Shown in pieces: positions 37,290 to 49,809 of a DNA stretch of 60,000 bases. Numbering within the stretch: the stretch's first letter is position 1; each line of letters starts with the position of its first letter. This stretch comes from Liolophura sinensis (Eukaryota; Mollusca; Polyplacophora; Chitonida; Chitonidae): contig NC_088299.1 of the NCBI RefSeq assembly GCF_032854445.1, forward strand, positions 1,341,001-1,401,000, read 5' to 3'. The notes beneath the pieces are model-generated. The model searched no databases. It was not told the origin of the DNA and saw only the letters and a list, made by a program, of their open reading frames with translations. The translations under genes were made by a program, and so were the position numbers.

Positions 37290-37301
37290 AGGGGGGGGGG
37301 G
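37290..37301. repeat. Poly-G run, length differs between blocks
   Basis: About ten G followed by TAGAAG here; about thirteen G followed by TGGAAG in the second block near 53056. Similar G runs occur near 41562 and 57348. Confidence 0.85.
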
Positions 37302-37540
37302 TAGAAGACAATACGAACGGTTAAAAAAGCGGACAATGGTCCTGATCAGAGAGTTTTATTAGCACCTTCTAAGTACCACTCTTCCCTTAATTCTAATACA
37401 AAATAGGAGGTTTGTGTACTGTGTCATGTGGGTTTTTCCGGTTTGAATTTAGCCAAAAATCTCTTTCATGTAAGAAAAATAATCGCGGTGACTCAAGGCG
37501 TGTTACTGCTCTTGTTGTACCAAAATGTAGAGCGGTATTT

Positions 37541-37855
37541 CCTTAGCCCAAATAAAATGCGGATTAGTATATCGTTAGATCATTTCCCATAGTCTCTCAA
37601 ATATGCATTACCGTTGGGTTTTTTTTTTGTTTGTTTGTTTTTTTTTTTTCAAACAGCATGTGAGAAGAACACCTAATGTACAGATCCTGAGGAATCGCAA
37701 AATACTGAAATTTCTATACGGTGCTGACAAATATTACATTAGTTGTCCAGAGATCATCGCTTTCTTAGCCCAAATAAAATGCGGATTAGTACATTGTCAG
37801 ATCATTTCGCATACACTCTAAAATATAGAGTACTGTTGATATTTTTTTTGTAAAA
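37541..37855 (+). repeat. Local direct repeat, two modules about 224 bp apart, copy 1
   Basis: The segment CTTAGCCCAAATAAAATGCG through a poly-T run occurs at 37541-37630 and again at about 37764-37850. A separate module, GAGGAATCGCAAAATACTGA with CTATACGGTGCTGACAAAT (37685-37735), recurs near 38832-38880. Together they suggest pieces of one repeat family. Second-block equivalent starts near 53308. Confidence 0.7.
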
Positions 37856-38711
<856 letters not shown>

Positions 38712-38893
38712 TAATATTGCATGTTCCGATGGAAAAATCTACATAGCAATGATAAAACATGATACCATACATCCGTGTACATTTACAATTGCTGGATAAT
38801 TTACACACGAGCTTTCACATACCATATAATCTGAGGAATCACAAAATACAGAAATATCTATACGGTGCTGACAAATGTTACACTAGTCTAGAT

Positions 38894-39027
38894 GAACAGA
38901 CAGGTTTCTTATGGATAACAACTCCCGTGTTTATTAGCTTGGTTTGAAAGCGGTTTCAGAAGCTATACCGAAACGTTACCAGGTAATAAAACACGGGAGT
39001 TGTTATTCATAAGAAACCTGTCTGTTC
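38894..39027. repeat. 134-nt inverted repeat (long hairpin), copy 1
   Basis: Left arm 38894-38936 (GAACAGACAGGTTTCTTATG, GATAACAACTCCCGTG, TTTATTA) and right arm 38984-39027 are reverse complements over about 43 bp, with one mismatch and one A-run indel. The 47-nt loop holds GAAGCTATACCGAAACGTTA. Near-perfect arms suggest a recent inverted duplication or fold-back element. Confidence 0.9.
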
Positions 39028-39069
39028 ACCTATACAACCCCAGCTCCTATATGTCTCTGAAAGAAGTTG

Positions 39070-39300
39070 CAACAGTCGTCAAGAGATTATCGCTTAATCC
39101 ATCCCCACTCACAACTCTCCCCAGATGCAGTGATCTTTAGCCAGGCGTACTGAAGACAAAATAGAGCTTCGCGTAAAATGATCTCACAACAGTCTAGACC
39201 AGGGATTTTCATTCACACCTCCGGGACACCACGCTTCCTTGGAGGCATAACAGTCATGTGAATTGTCATTTCGTTTCCGACCAATGCTAAAGCTTAACAA
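39070..39300 (-). repeat. Unclassified dispersed repeat, member A, copy 1
   Basis: The reverse complement of this segment aligns with 40799-41000: CAAATGACA, GCCTCCAAGGAAGYGTGGTG, GGAGGTGTGAA, CCTGGTCTAGACT, TTGTCYTCAG, GGTAAAGATCA and GATAATCTCTTGA occur in order in both. It contains the palindrome GTCTAGAC at 39192-39199. No coding capacity is visible. Confidence 0.8.
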
Positions 39301-39933
39301 CACAGAGGAAATGGAAACTCAGATGTATACCTTTGCCTGTGTTCACCTCATATCCATGACATTTCTCAGACAGCCCCGTTAGCATGGACTAACTGATAAA
39401 CGATTTAATGTTAAACAACGATCAAATAAACACATAAACAGAATGTTTGTTTTCTAAAATAATGAAAAAGCAACAATATTGTGAAAGCATGTTTCGTTAT
39501 ATTGCACCGGGTAGTTCTCCACTGTACAGAGAATTCTTACCAACGCGCAATGTTGTCAAGTTTATACAACGTGCTTCCTTACATGGCATATATCATACTC
39601 TGTCGTGTCAAACATTATTGCAGGGCTACTTCATTCTGTTTGGCAATAACCACCTCATCTCGAAGGTTCACAAATGTTACATGCATGGTGATATGTGGAG
39701 AACGTGCTACAGGCGTTTCCCCACTAGACAATTTCGCCACTAACATTTTCTCCATCAGACATTTTCCCTACCAGACATTTTCTCATAAAATTGAATCCAC
39801 ACGATGTATACGTATAACATGAGGACATAAATAATTGGAATGTGATAAAGAATAAAGAGAGCTTAAATGAAGATAAGAACTAAAACGAATATATGTTAAT
39901 TGAAGCTTCTTTCATATAATTCCTACATCGTAC
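39301..39933. other. Intergenic between repeats, copy 1
   Basis: Two overlapping open frames of 98 and 113 codons (39447-39822) have no motif. A short repeated CAGACATTTTC phrase occurs near 39755-39780. Confidence 0.5.
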
Positions 39934-40194
39934 GATTTATTTATTTATTTATTTGATTGGTGTTTTACGCCGTGCTCAAAAATATTTCACTTATACGACG
40001 GCGGTCAGCATTATGGTGGGTGGAAACCGGGCAGGGCCCGGGGGGAAACCCGCGAACATCCGCAGGTTGCTGGCGGACCTTCCCAAGTACAGCCGGCATG
40101 AGCTGCACTTGACCTCACAGCGACCGCATTGGTGAGAGAGTCCTGCGTCATTACGCTGCGCTAGCGCGCTAACCGACTGAGCCACGGAGGCCCG
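39934..40194 (-). mobile_element. SINE family 1, full-length minus copy with target-site duplication, copy 1
   Basis: The full element is in reverse orientation, from ATTTATTTATTTATTTGATT to the reversed tRNA-like head (GCTAACCGACTGAGCCACGG). It is flanked by CATCGTAC at 39926-39933 and again at 40195-40202, an 8-bp target-site duplication. This marks it as a genuine retroposed insertion. Confidence 0.93.
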
Positions 40195-40477
40195 CATCGT
40201 ACAAATGAAAATATATAGTGAAACTGTTGCTTGGCATGTATATCATCTTGTCTTTTATGATCATTTCATGTGCTGTTGACATTTACATATCTGGTGGTAT
40301 TTTAAACTTTTAAAAAATTTTACTAATCATCGTAACACGACAATTAATGCAGGTACGAGTTTGACATTTACTGAAAAAACAATCATTTGAGCTACATTTG
40401 GTATGGTCTCAAAATCTAAATTCATCTGCAGATATGTATTTTTGGAAAAAAACGGATATAGCTTCTTTAAGTGTATG

Positions 40478-40613
40478 ATTTATTTTATTTATTTGATTGG
40501 CGCTTTATGTCGTATTCAGGAATATTTCACTTATAGGCCCCCTATGATGGTAGCCAGCATTATTGTGGAAGTAAACTTGGCGGAGCCCGGGGGAAACCCA
40601 CGACCATCCGAAG
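40478..40613 (-). mobile_element. SINE family 1, 5'-truncated minus copy, copy 1
   Basis: Reverse-oriented tail and part of the central domain (GGAGCCCGGGGGAAACCCAC). It stops after CCATCCGAAG, so the head half is missing. Confidence 0.85.
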
Positions 40614-40798
40614 TTTTAAATGTATGAAGTATGGAAACTGTTGGGTGGAGAAAATATCTACGGTTAGAAAATGTCTGGTGGAGAAATTGTCGAAAAGGGA
40701 AAATGACATCGACCTTGCAGAACATAAGCTATAGTCTGCATTTGAGTTTCCGTTTACATGCAAAATTACATGTAACTTTAACAGACCGTGTTGTTAAC

Positions 40799-41110
40799 CT
40801 TTAGCAGAGAGCGGAAACAAAATGACAGTTCACATCACTGGTGTGCCTCCAAGGAAGTGTGGTGTTCCTGGAGGTGTGAAAGAAAATTCCTGGTCTAGAC
40901 TATTGTTTGCTCATCTCACACTATCCTCCATTTTGTCCTCAGTGAGCATGGGTAAAGATCATTGGGAGAGATGTGCACTGGGGGACAATCGATAATCTCT
41001 TGACCACAAACGTAGCATAGGGTATCAGCGTAGTAATTTCTCTATTTTATTGTTGCTCATTTATTTGGCATGTGAAATATCAAATATGTTGTAAATTGTT
41101 CGCCATTTTT
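40799..41110 (+). repeat. Unclassified dispersed repeat, member B, copy 1
   Basis: Plus-oriented member of the same family, with GTCTAGAC at 40893-40900. Its right part (ATTTCTCTATTTTATTGTTG to AAATTGTTCGCCA) is also found in member C but not in A, so it shows the longest extent of the family. Confidence 0.8.
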
Positions 41111-41389
41111 ATTGTGTGTGTGTGGTGTGAATAGACACTTTGTGAACCAGTTAACGTAGAAAAATAATTTTATCCAACGGAAAAAGTATTACCACAACTT
41201 CCTGTCACATCATTTCCAACCAACATTATCACTATGACTCAAAAGCCCACCGTCGAGTTCAATCATTTATTCGGCAAATAATAAAGTAAAAAAACAAGAA
41301 GTGAGAGGCTTGAATATAGTTGTCAAATGTTTTTTTTTCACTGAAGCTCACTTATTTTGGGAGGGATTGTTCTTTTATTTCAGCAGTGC

Positions 41390-41715
41390 AGGGAAAAAAT
41401 GACAACTCATATCTACTCGCTGTTAGTTAATCCTTCCATATGACGCGTGGTATCCTGGGGGTGTGAATGAAAATCCATGGTTGTTTGTAGAGTGTTGTTT
41501 GATCATTTTGTCGTAGTGGTCCTGGGTAAAGATCACTGTCTCTTGGGAGAGTTGTCGGGAGGGGGGGGGGGAGGAGGACAATGTGGCCGGATAAAGCGAT
41601 GATCACTGAACTACAAACATAGAATAGGGCGGCAGCTTAGATATTTCTCTATTTCATAATTGCTCAGTTATTTGGTTTGTGAAATGTCATGATCTTATAA
41701 ATTGTTCGCCAAAGT
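41390..41715 (+). repeat. Unclassified dispersed repeat, member C, copy 1
   Basis: A more diverged plus-oriented member: GGGTGTGAATGAAAATCC, GGGTAAAGATCACTG, GGGAGAGTTGT, GATAAAGCGATGATCAC and AAATTGTTCGCCA are in the family order. GTCTAGAC has been lost. It includes a poly-G run. Confidence 0.75.
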
Positions 41716-42195
41716 GAAATACATATACGGTAAAATATTACCATTCATAAGTATAAACCTCTTCAATGGCACGTTGTCTCACGCAATCCATCTTTATAGC
41801 CAATCCATGCTCTACAGTAAACAGACTTTACGTCCAATAAACGACCAGGCTGCAGTACAAGCATTTCTTCTCAGTCATGGCACAAGTGATTGGAAATATG
41901 GTATATTATGAAAGGCTGCGGCATTGTGGGTAACTGCTGCAACATCAGTCTGCTAAACGAAGCTTTCAAGTTCGCACCAATTTTACTGTGATGACTTTTC
42001 ATTCCGAACTATCACACATCGACAAACTCTCTTCATGGGCTTCCCCGATGACTGTGCAATTACGAAAAACTGTGAGCCGGAAGTCTTATACTATCGGTAG
42101 TTTGTAGTAAATGAAAATTGCGGCATATCTGAGGGTATATGTGGGAAAATGACCGAACAAAGTGCTAGTCAGTATTCGATATGGTATAGGGATTT
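41716..42195. other. Right end of copy 1
   Basis: No feature recognised. It ends abruptly at the N gap after GGTATAGGGATTT. Confidence 0.7.
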
Positions 42196-42395
42196 NNNNN
42201 NNNNNNNNNNNNNNNNNNNNNNNNNNNNNNNNNNNNNNNNNNNNNNNNNNNNNNNNNNNNNNNNNNNNNNNNNNNNNNNNNNNNNNNNNNNNNNNNNNNN
42301 NNNNNNNNNNNNNNNNNNNNNNNNNNNNNNNNNNNNNNNNNNNNNNNNNNNNNNNNNNNNNNNNNNNNNNNNNNNNNNNNNNNNNNNNNNNNNNN
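42196..42395. other. Assembly gap, exactly 200 N
   Basis: Two hundred consecutive N bases separate the two duplicated blocks. A round 200 suggests a fixed-size scaffolding gap rather than a measured distance. Readings that cross it are artefacts. Confidence 0.99.
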
Positions 42396-43696
42396 TACTA
42401 CTTCACAGCTTGAAAACGCATAACACAGAATTTGGTGAAATTGGTATGTATTCAGTTAAAACAAATATTGAGAAAAAACATAACATTTGTAAAGGCGGTA
42501 CATGCATTCTGGTCACGGTAATTGCCTCAGGGCTTTCTGCGCTTTGTGGACTCATATTCTCTTTTCCTTTAATAATAAACACCTTTCAGTTCCACTGACT
42601 CTTTGTCAGTAATGCGTTTTCAAAGTGTTTCTGTATATATGATATATTAAATCGCAAAAAGTTAGCTTTCCAGTAAGAACGTTGACTGAAAAGTCTGCAT
42701 TTTTATTGTGCGCGACTAGATATTAACTCTCAAATTGTTACACCCACGATTCTTTAGCCACCTCCCAAGACTCATACGTCCTTGGACGTACTACTCAACG
42801 CCTATCCTGTCCGTGTGTCCGTCTGTTTGCACAGCCGACAGTCATTAATATGTAGCGCGGACCTCGCTGAAAACAATTAGCCCCATGCTGAGTTGTTGGT
42901 GTTTTTTCGAGACACTAGTGGGTTATGCTTTCATACATAGTTAGAAACTGTGTGGATATAAGTCTGACCGGAGAGAGAGTAAATGAGCACGGGTGGAACT
43001 ACGAATTCCATCGGAGGGAACAAACCATTATGCCTGGCAACAATATGGACATAAGCCAGATTCATGCCTAATGTAAGAATTCTGGGAAATCTGGTCGTTT
43101 GATGAGAACCATGTGTGTATGTATATATATTAGCATGAAAGAAACGGGCAAATTTCAGCTCACCCCTACATACTTTAAAACTATACAGTAACAATAATTA
43201 ACAGCCGTCGACTGGCTGTGACTGGAAGGCCTCACCTCTGGCTATGGGTTATACATACTGGGCTGAAGGTTAGCCGTCAACACATGCCTACATACCGTAA
43301 GCAACAACCACGACTCACAGAAACATGAGGCCAACTTACCATGCCAGGAAGTCAACAGGAAAAAAGATTTATAAACTCGCCAGATCTCGTTCTTTAGAAC
43401 TGAGAAAATTGCTCAGGATACTATGTTCAGGAGTGTCTGAAGCCAGTGAAATACCATCAACGTAAACAAATTGAAATGTCGCCGTAAAGCATTAAACAAT
43501 GGACATACACAGTTTACAGACTCTTTTATATAGGCTGGATACCATTATTTGTATCGAAGAGCTACATGTGAAGACCTATGTTACCTTTAATAAGTACTTA
43601 GGTTTTTGCTACGCCTAATCTGGCGAAAGATGAGAAGCCTTGTGATTGCACTGCTGCATAATACGATTGCGGGCCTTCGATGTTGTAAACATTTTC

Positions 43697-43716
43697 ATGT
43701 CACTACGTAGTGACAT
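43697..43716. repeat. 20-bp perfect palindrome, copy 2
   Basis: Exact counterpart of 27950-27969. Confidence 0.9.
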
Positions 43717-43824
43717 CAAAATATATAGGAGTGAAGGTGCATATAAGTAGGGCTACACCTGCACACTCTCAATCACATAACTGGCAACCCCGATCCTAAT
43801 ACTTAAAATAGCCCGTGGTATCAG

Positions 43825-43925
43825 ATTTATTTATTTATTCGATTGGTGTTTTACGCCGTACTCAAGAATATTTCACATATACGAAGCATTATGTTGAGAG
43901 GAACCCACGACCCTGGTGGTATGGA
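43825..43925 (-). mobile_element. SINE family 1, 3' fragment, copy 2
   Basis: Counterpart of the fragment at 28078-28175, with the same truncation. Confidence 0.85.
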
Positions 43926-44068
43926 AAACAAAGCGATAAAATATGAGGATTGCCAATTTTAAAGTCTTACTGACCGAAGTCTGCATTGAACTAACCCTGG
44001 TGTACTGGTTAGGAGAATAACCATATTTAACAAATATCCAGTCACTATAACTACAGGGCTATCTTGTC

Positions 44069-44486
44069 GGGACCTCCGTGGCATAATGATTAGCGTCCGA
44101 ACGCAGCACAAAGAGCCTACTTCTCGCCAATGCGGTCGCTTGTGAGTTCAAGTCCAGTTTATGCTGGCTTCCTCTCCATGGGAAGGGCTGCAGGCTGTGG
44201 TTGTGGGTTTTCCCCGGGGCTCTTTCCCCTTCCTCCCATCATAGCACTAACCGCTGTGGTATATGTGAAATAAATTTCTCAGTCGGCGGTGTAAAACACC
44301 AATCGGGGGCACGGCGCAATGACCCAGGAGCCTCTCACCAGTGCGGTCGAAGTGAGTTCAAGTCGAGCTCATGCTGCGGATGGTCTTGGGGTTTCTCCCG
44401 GGCTCTGCCTGGTTTTCTTCCACCTTAATGCGGGTCGCCGTCGTATAAGTGAAGATATTCACGGCGATCACCAATGAAATAAATAC
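44069..44486 (+). mobile_element. Two tandem SINE family 1 copies, copy 2
   Basis: Counterpart of 28319-28735. It shows several one- to three-base insertions relative to copy 1 (for example TTTCTCAGTCGGCGG versus TTTCAGTGCGG). Confidence 0.85.
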
Positions 44487-44749
44487 GGCTTTCTTATTTC
44501 AAATTGTTGTAATAGTTTCCGCCTGTATACTAAAAGTCACCTGACATGAAATGCAGTGCACATGCATGTTTGGTTTGTAAAATACATGTAGAAATTTAGT
44601 GAAATCCGAACTAGGCTGATATATCGATCACTGTAAATATAGAGCGTTTCTTTTCTTTTAGACATATCATTAAATCTCAAGAGGCCAATTAATTCTGTGG
44701 TACAGACATACGTGATTGTAGAAGAAGACGATCCACTCGACGATTTTCG

Positions 44750-44889
44750 CACATGCATGATTGTGTGTGAAGAATGATTTAAACACATGCATGATTATGT
44801 GTGAGTGAGTGAGTGAGTGCTTGGGGTTTAACGTCGTACGTTTATGTGTGAAGAATGATTTAGACACATGCATGATTATGTGTGAAGAT
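44750..44889. repeat. Three 33-bp tandem units interrupted by a SINE tail, copy 2
   Basis: Counterpart of 28997-29136, unchanged. Confidence 0.7.
44804..44840 (-). mobile_element. SINE family 2 tail remnant, copy 2
   Basis: Identical counterpart of 29051-29087. Confidence 0.6.
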
Positions 44890-46514
44890 GACAATGTACA
44901 CTTCGATTTTAACCGATTTCACGGAGACAGAGAATCTGCTGTGGTATGTGCTTTATTAGCGCCGTTGTCACTTGGGAAAGGGCCGTGACATAGCGCCAAT
45001 CTCTGCATATAGTTTTGGGCAGTAACATGCTGTTAGATGTATCAACTGAGATGAGTTCGGAGAGAGAGGCACGTGCTGTGGTATATAATAGTGTACCAGC
45101 TAAAGAAAAATGGCTACGGTGCAGACAGGAAGACGGGTCGGTCATTGTCCACGGGATTTATCACAAACTACTGTCAATATTTGATCACGCCGTCACGCCT
45201 TAGCTTCATCAACGGCCTCAGTATCAAGGTACCCTTCTTCAGGAGCATTTGAGACCTCAACACAAAGGAAAGATTTAAAGCTGAGCAGCGCTAACCCCTG
45301 TAATTTCCTCTCCGTTTGAACAGTGACATTTTCCTGGTAGGACCTCATTGACCATCCCATGCACACTTCATACCCCCATTGTTACACTCACAGGAAGCCG
45401 ATCTGGTTCACACGATCATTTGACGCTTAACCGGTTTCATTATACATGTTCGTAATAATTTTCACACAACATGCGAAGAAAACTGTACGTAGGTATAGTT
45501 TGTTTGGTGTTAACATTTTTACATATTTTGGCGATCGGTCATATGCATGTTTCTTGAGGAAGTGAATCAAATAACAATACCTGATGACATGGGAAACAAC
45601 CAAAATGATTATCTCATCGTGTAAAACCAATCAAGTACAAGTCAGTTTCCAAGGCTCAAACATTTTCTATCGTCTCTGAATTATTGTTTTACTGTGAAAC
45701 ACAATAAATAAAAATACGATTTGCTTGCGGGATATTTTAAGCCACACCTTGTCACCATTTCGTATAGAAATTATCATCGGACATTTAACTCGAGGAAAAT
45801 GTGACTTTCAAAACTGTGATTAACTCGATCATGTCCTTTTTTGTTTATTCACTCGTTCATTTGATTTATTTATTGTGTACAAAACAAAGGGAGAAGGCAG
45901 AGAATTTTCCTCCATTTTCTTGCTGACAATATTTCCCGCGATAGCCCTCAAATCTCTATCACGTGATATCTGTACCTGTAAAGCCGTAATACTTCTCGTC
46001 TGCCATCATGGATCCGTTTTGTTTATGTAATATCCATAAACTGTTAGATGATGAGACGGAAACAGCTGACCCCTTACCAACCAGATCCTAACTCTCCGTG
46101 CGGATGTTTACAAACCTCGCTAGCTCTCTGACCCGTGCAACTCTAACTTACATTCTCACCTTGTCACAACTGACAATAAAGTAAAGCTTAGTGTATTACC
46201 CTCCGAGCGGCCCTCTCTATGAACCACCGCTTACACTACTTTTAGTCCCATTCCATGCCCAGACACGATAGGGCTGACGTCCATACTCTGTGTCTGTCAT
46301 TACACGGATGGCCGCCATACATGTATCGTTCACTTGTGCTTCAAGATAAGGCAAAACATTCAAAAAGCTGTCTTCATATAGTTAAAAATCTTTTAAAATG
46401 TTTGTTTTAGGTGGAAGATATATCCTCAGACACTACCGTGTGGAAAAAGCTGAAAAAGTTTGAACTGTTTGTAGTTTATCCATATTGCACTGTATGAAAT
46501 TTCTATTTACCAAC

Positions 46515-48226
46515 TGTAAATACTTCACAAAAAAAAAAAACAGATTGAGTTCATATATACAAAAAATACTGTACAAATACTGGTACCTTTTCGTACGGAC
46601 TTGAATTTCTGGAATCGTGCGCTTATTTTAGCTGTATCTTCAGACCATGTGTATTTGCACCTTCACAGCACTATGGCTACGCAATTAACTGGCTGGCCAA
46701 TTTACAGTCAGAAGAGAGCTGTTTATTTACAGAAAAATGCACTGTGGCTCAAACTGTCAGCAAATTTTACTGCAAAAATGCAGATTTGCTATTACAATGC
46801 AGGTAAAAGTAAAAGAAAACTCTGAACTGTCCACCGCCAGGTTTGAACTCCTGGTCTACAGGTTTATGGCTGCTGGTCTCACGGGAAAAAGTCAGCCTAG
46901 ATTTTTGGGATTGTTATTTAGGCCTATACATTTCCTATATATTTCCGCGTCCATGCTGACGGTGCAGTTTATCCGATCCATTCAGTCCACAGATAAATTT
47001 TCAACGGCAACAAATGCCAAATAGGAAAGACATACGTTTTACGAGCTTAATGCGGTGAAACTGAAAGGTAAGGAGGATAACTCTCGAGTACAGTACACCG
47101 ATGAGAGCTATATAGTTGTCTCCCTTGTCTAACAAGTATAGCGGAACTACATACAGAGTGGACTACTGTGCTTCCTCGAGATACTATCGTTGTCGTGAGA
47201 AATCATTTGGTTCGAGAAAGACAGAACAATGCTCATCAGCGTATGCCCTTGAGAATTTCATTTTTGACACTTTGGAATGTTCCCAAAAAAACTATAGGCC
47301 GCCAAGGGGTGCTATTCCAAGTTACCTATCTGGCGTGTTATCACAGACTGTCCCGATGGGGCTAATATCAAGGATCCTCTGACCTTTGTAACAACAAAAG
47401 GCGTATGTTTGAAACGACCTGAGAACTTGTTCACCTTGTTCTGCCTTACCAACACATGGTCCCCCACCTTAAATGCAAGATTGTCTGACTGAACGACGCT
47501 GACATATGCTATCATTCGGCATTTTGCGATCATTAATTCGAACGGCAGTATACGATGCAGGCTTCGGCAGGCCTGGTAGTTTGGTGTGGATTGATCGGCC
47601 GAACATAGTGAAGGAGACTGTCCGTTTGTGATCTGAGTTGTTGCTCATAATTCCGTAGGAATGAGAGCAGTTGGAGCTTACAATTTTTCCCTTCCATGAC
47701 AGATGAGCAAATGGCCTTGACAAGAGAACTCAACAGTTTTTCCGCGGTTCCGTTTGCTTGAGGCCATACGAGAGTTTGCGGTGATGAAATCCTATTTTGG
47801 CTTGCAAAATCTGAGAACTCCATGCCTTGAAAGGGAGGTCAGTTGTCAGCTGTAACAATCTAGTTACCATCTGTGCCATCCGGGTCTCAGGGAAGTTATT
47901 TCAGTAACACTGGCGGTGTTGTTGTAACGTCACAAAGTTAGCTAGTGAGAACGGATGTTATCCACCAAAAATTTTTTGCAAAGTTAAGCCGCTCGGTCGT
48001 CACATCAAGATGTACACATGTAAATACTTCACAAAAACAGATTGAGTTCATATATACAAACAAATACTATACAAATACTGGTACCTTTTTACGGACTTGA
48101 ATTTCTGGAATCGTGCACTTGTTTTAGCTGTATCTTTACACCATGTGTATTTGCACCTTTACAGCACCATGGCTACGTAATTAACTGGCTGGCAATTTAC
48201 AGTCAGAAGAGAGCTGTTTATTTACA
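46515..48226 (-). mobile_element. Internally deleted Ty3/Gypsy-type LTR element, copy 2
   Basis: Counterpart of the 30756-32456 element: LTR-like repeats at 46515-46731 and 48019-48226 with broken integrase at 47312-47823. A few bases just outside and inside the right LTR differ from copy 1 (ATGTACACATG here versus ATGATG), and one part of the right LTR matches the left LTR better here than in copy 1. Confidence 0.65.
47312..47823 (-). pseudogene. Ty3/Gypsy integrase C-terminal remnant, copy 2
   Basis: Same three frame-broken segments as in copy 1 (47533-47823, 47469-47723, 47312-47533), with identical translations. The frameshifts are shared, so they are real and old rather than sequencing errors. 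Confidence 0.8.
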
Positions 48227-49809
48227 AACTGTCCGGACTGTCCATATGTATGTTGCCCAGCAGGAAAATTTCACAAACTGGAACCTTTTATTTACATCAG
48301 GAGTCCATTCTGGCGTTTGGTATTTTGAAGCGAGAAGTCAATCTAACGCTCTCCATGTTTCATGTTCGAGCATCAGCACATTGGAACATTTCTAAGACCA
48401 AAAAAAAAAAAAAAAAAACAATAAAAAAAAAGAACAAATAAAATCTCAACGAAAAGTGGTAATAGAAGAACAGCCATCTTGTCGGATTTTATAGCTGAAG
48501 TTGGAATTCAAAACATGGCAGGACGTTGGTTCGACTTGTTCGGCTTTATACTGCTGGATTACCAGTAAAAACATTTAAGATTAAGGTATACCGATGCAGG
48601 CTTTGGTGAATGCATTTCGTAGGACTTGGAGTGTATCAAATATATAAGGACGGATTCGTGTTGTAAACGTCAATGAAAATGTTCTCATGGAATAGATAGG
48701 TCAGCCACCCAGGGCTCAACGTTCAAATAAGAGCCCTGTGAAATTTGGGCTAGGGAAGCTATTGATTCATAGATCTTTCACAGGCATTGTTGGGAATGAT
48801 GCGTTAGAAATTTCACAAATGACTTAGACCTTTTTTATTTGTTATTTAATTGTTATTTGACCTGGAACTCATTCATGGACTACGAATTTGAACTTTGATA
48901 TGGAATTCATGCCTGGAGTATCCACTGTCTGCCCGGCATCATTGAAAACTGATGACCGCTTCTCTCTTGGGTGTTACCGGCTTTATTTCCTATTTGTATA
49001 ATTTCTTACATACCTTTGTCTTTGGGAGCTAGTGTTAAACGTTGTTTTGGAAATGGATCTTGAGATTATCGACTTGGATCGTACATTACGGACTACGAAT
49101 GGTATACGAATGTCGGACATGACGGTTATATATATTACCAAGAACAAACCTATTCTTGTCTAAACATACACTTTATTTTACGTCATCTGCTTATCAGGAA
49201 GGTTAATTATTCATGAAATACGGCTCGTGCACATACAGGAGGTTGTGAATAGCATTGCGGTTAACAGCCCTGACGTATATGGGAACTGAGTTAGTCCAGC
49301 GCCTATTCAGTGATACCACCTCAAGCTTCGCTTAAACTTAAAAAATATTGAGAATATTTTATGGCGAAAGCGATACGTGGCAATGGTTTATTTTCACGCA
49401 AAGCATTTACCATTTAAAGGCCATTGCCCCCAACTTCCGATATATAAGCGAGCCTCACCACGTTTAACTGGCATACATTGGAGGACGCGTTTAAGTCATA
49501 TACAAATAAGCCTCAAAAAAAACATTGTGCTTGTATTTCGCTTGAAAATAAAAACCGGGCATTGGAGTGTGTACAAGACAATTTTCGTTTTATTAGCAGA
49601 TTACATGTCATGTTTTCAACACACGCAATAATTAAATGCAACTTGCTGGCTGATAATGTAAGTACGAATATATACAAACGTTAAATACATGTATATACAG
49701 TAGCACTGACGTGTCAACACCTTTCCACCTTTGGCCAAACGCACATATAACAGTCACATGAAATTGATCTTCTGATCTTCACTTTTCCTCAGGTTAACCA
49801 TGAAAGACT

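Noticed and set aside
42149-42598. Open frame spanning the N gap
   Set aside because: It reads across 200 undetermined bases and joins the ends of two different blocks.
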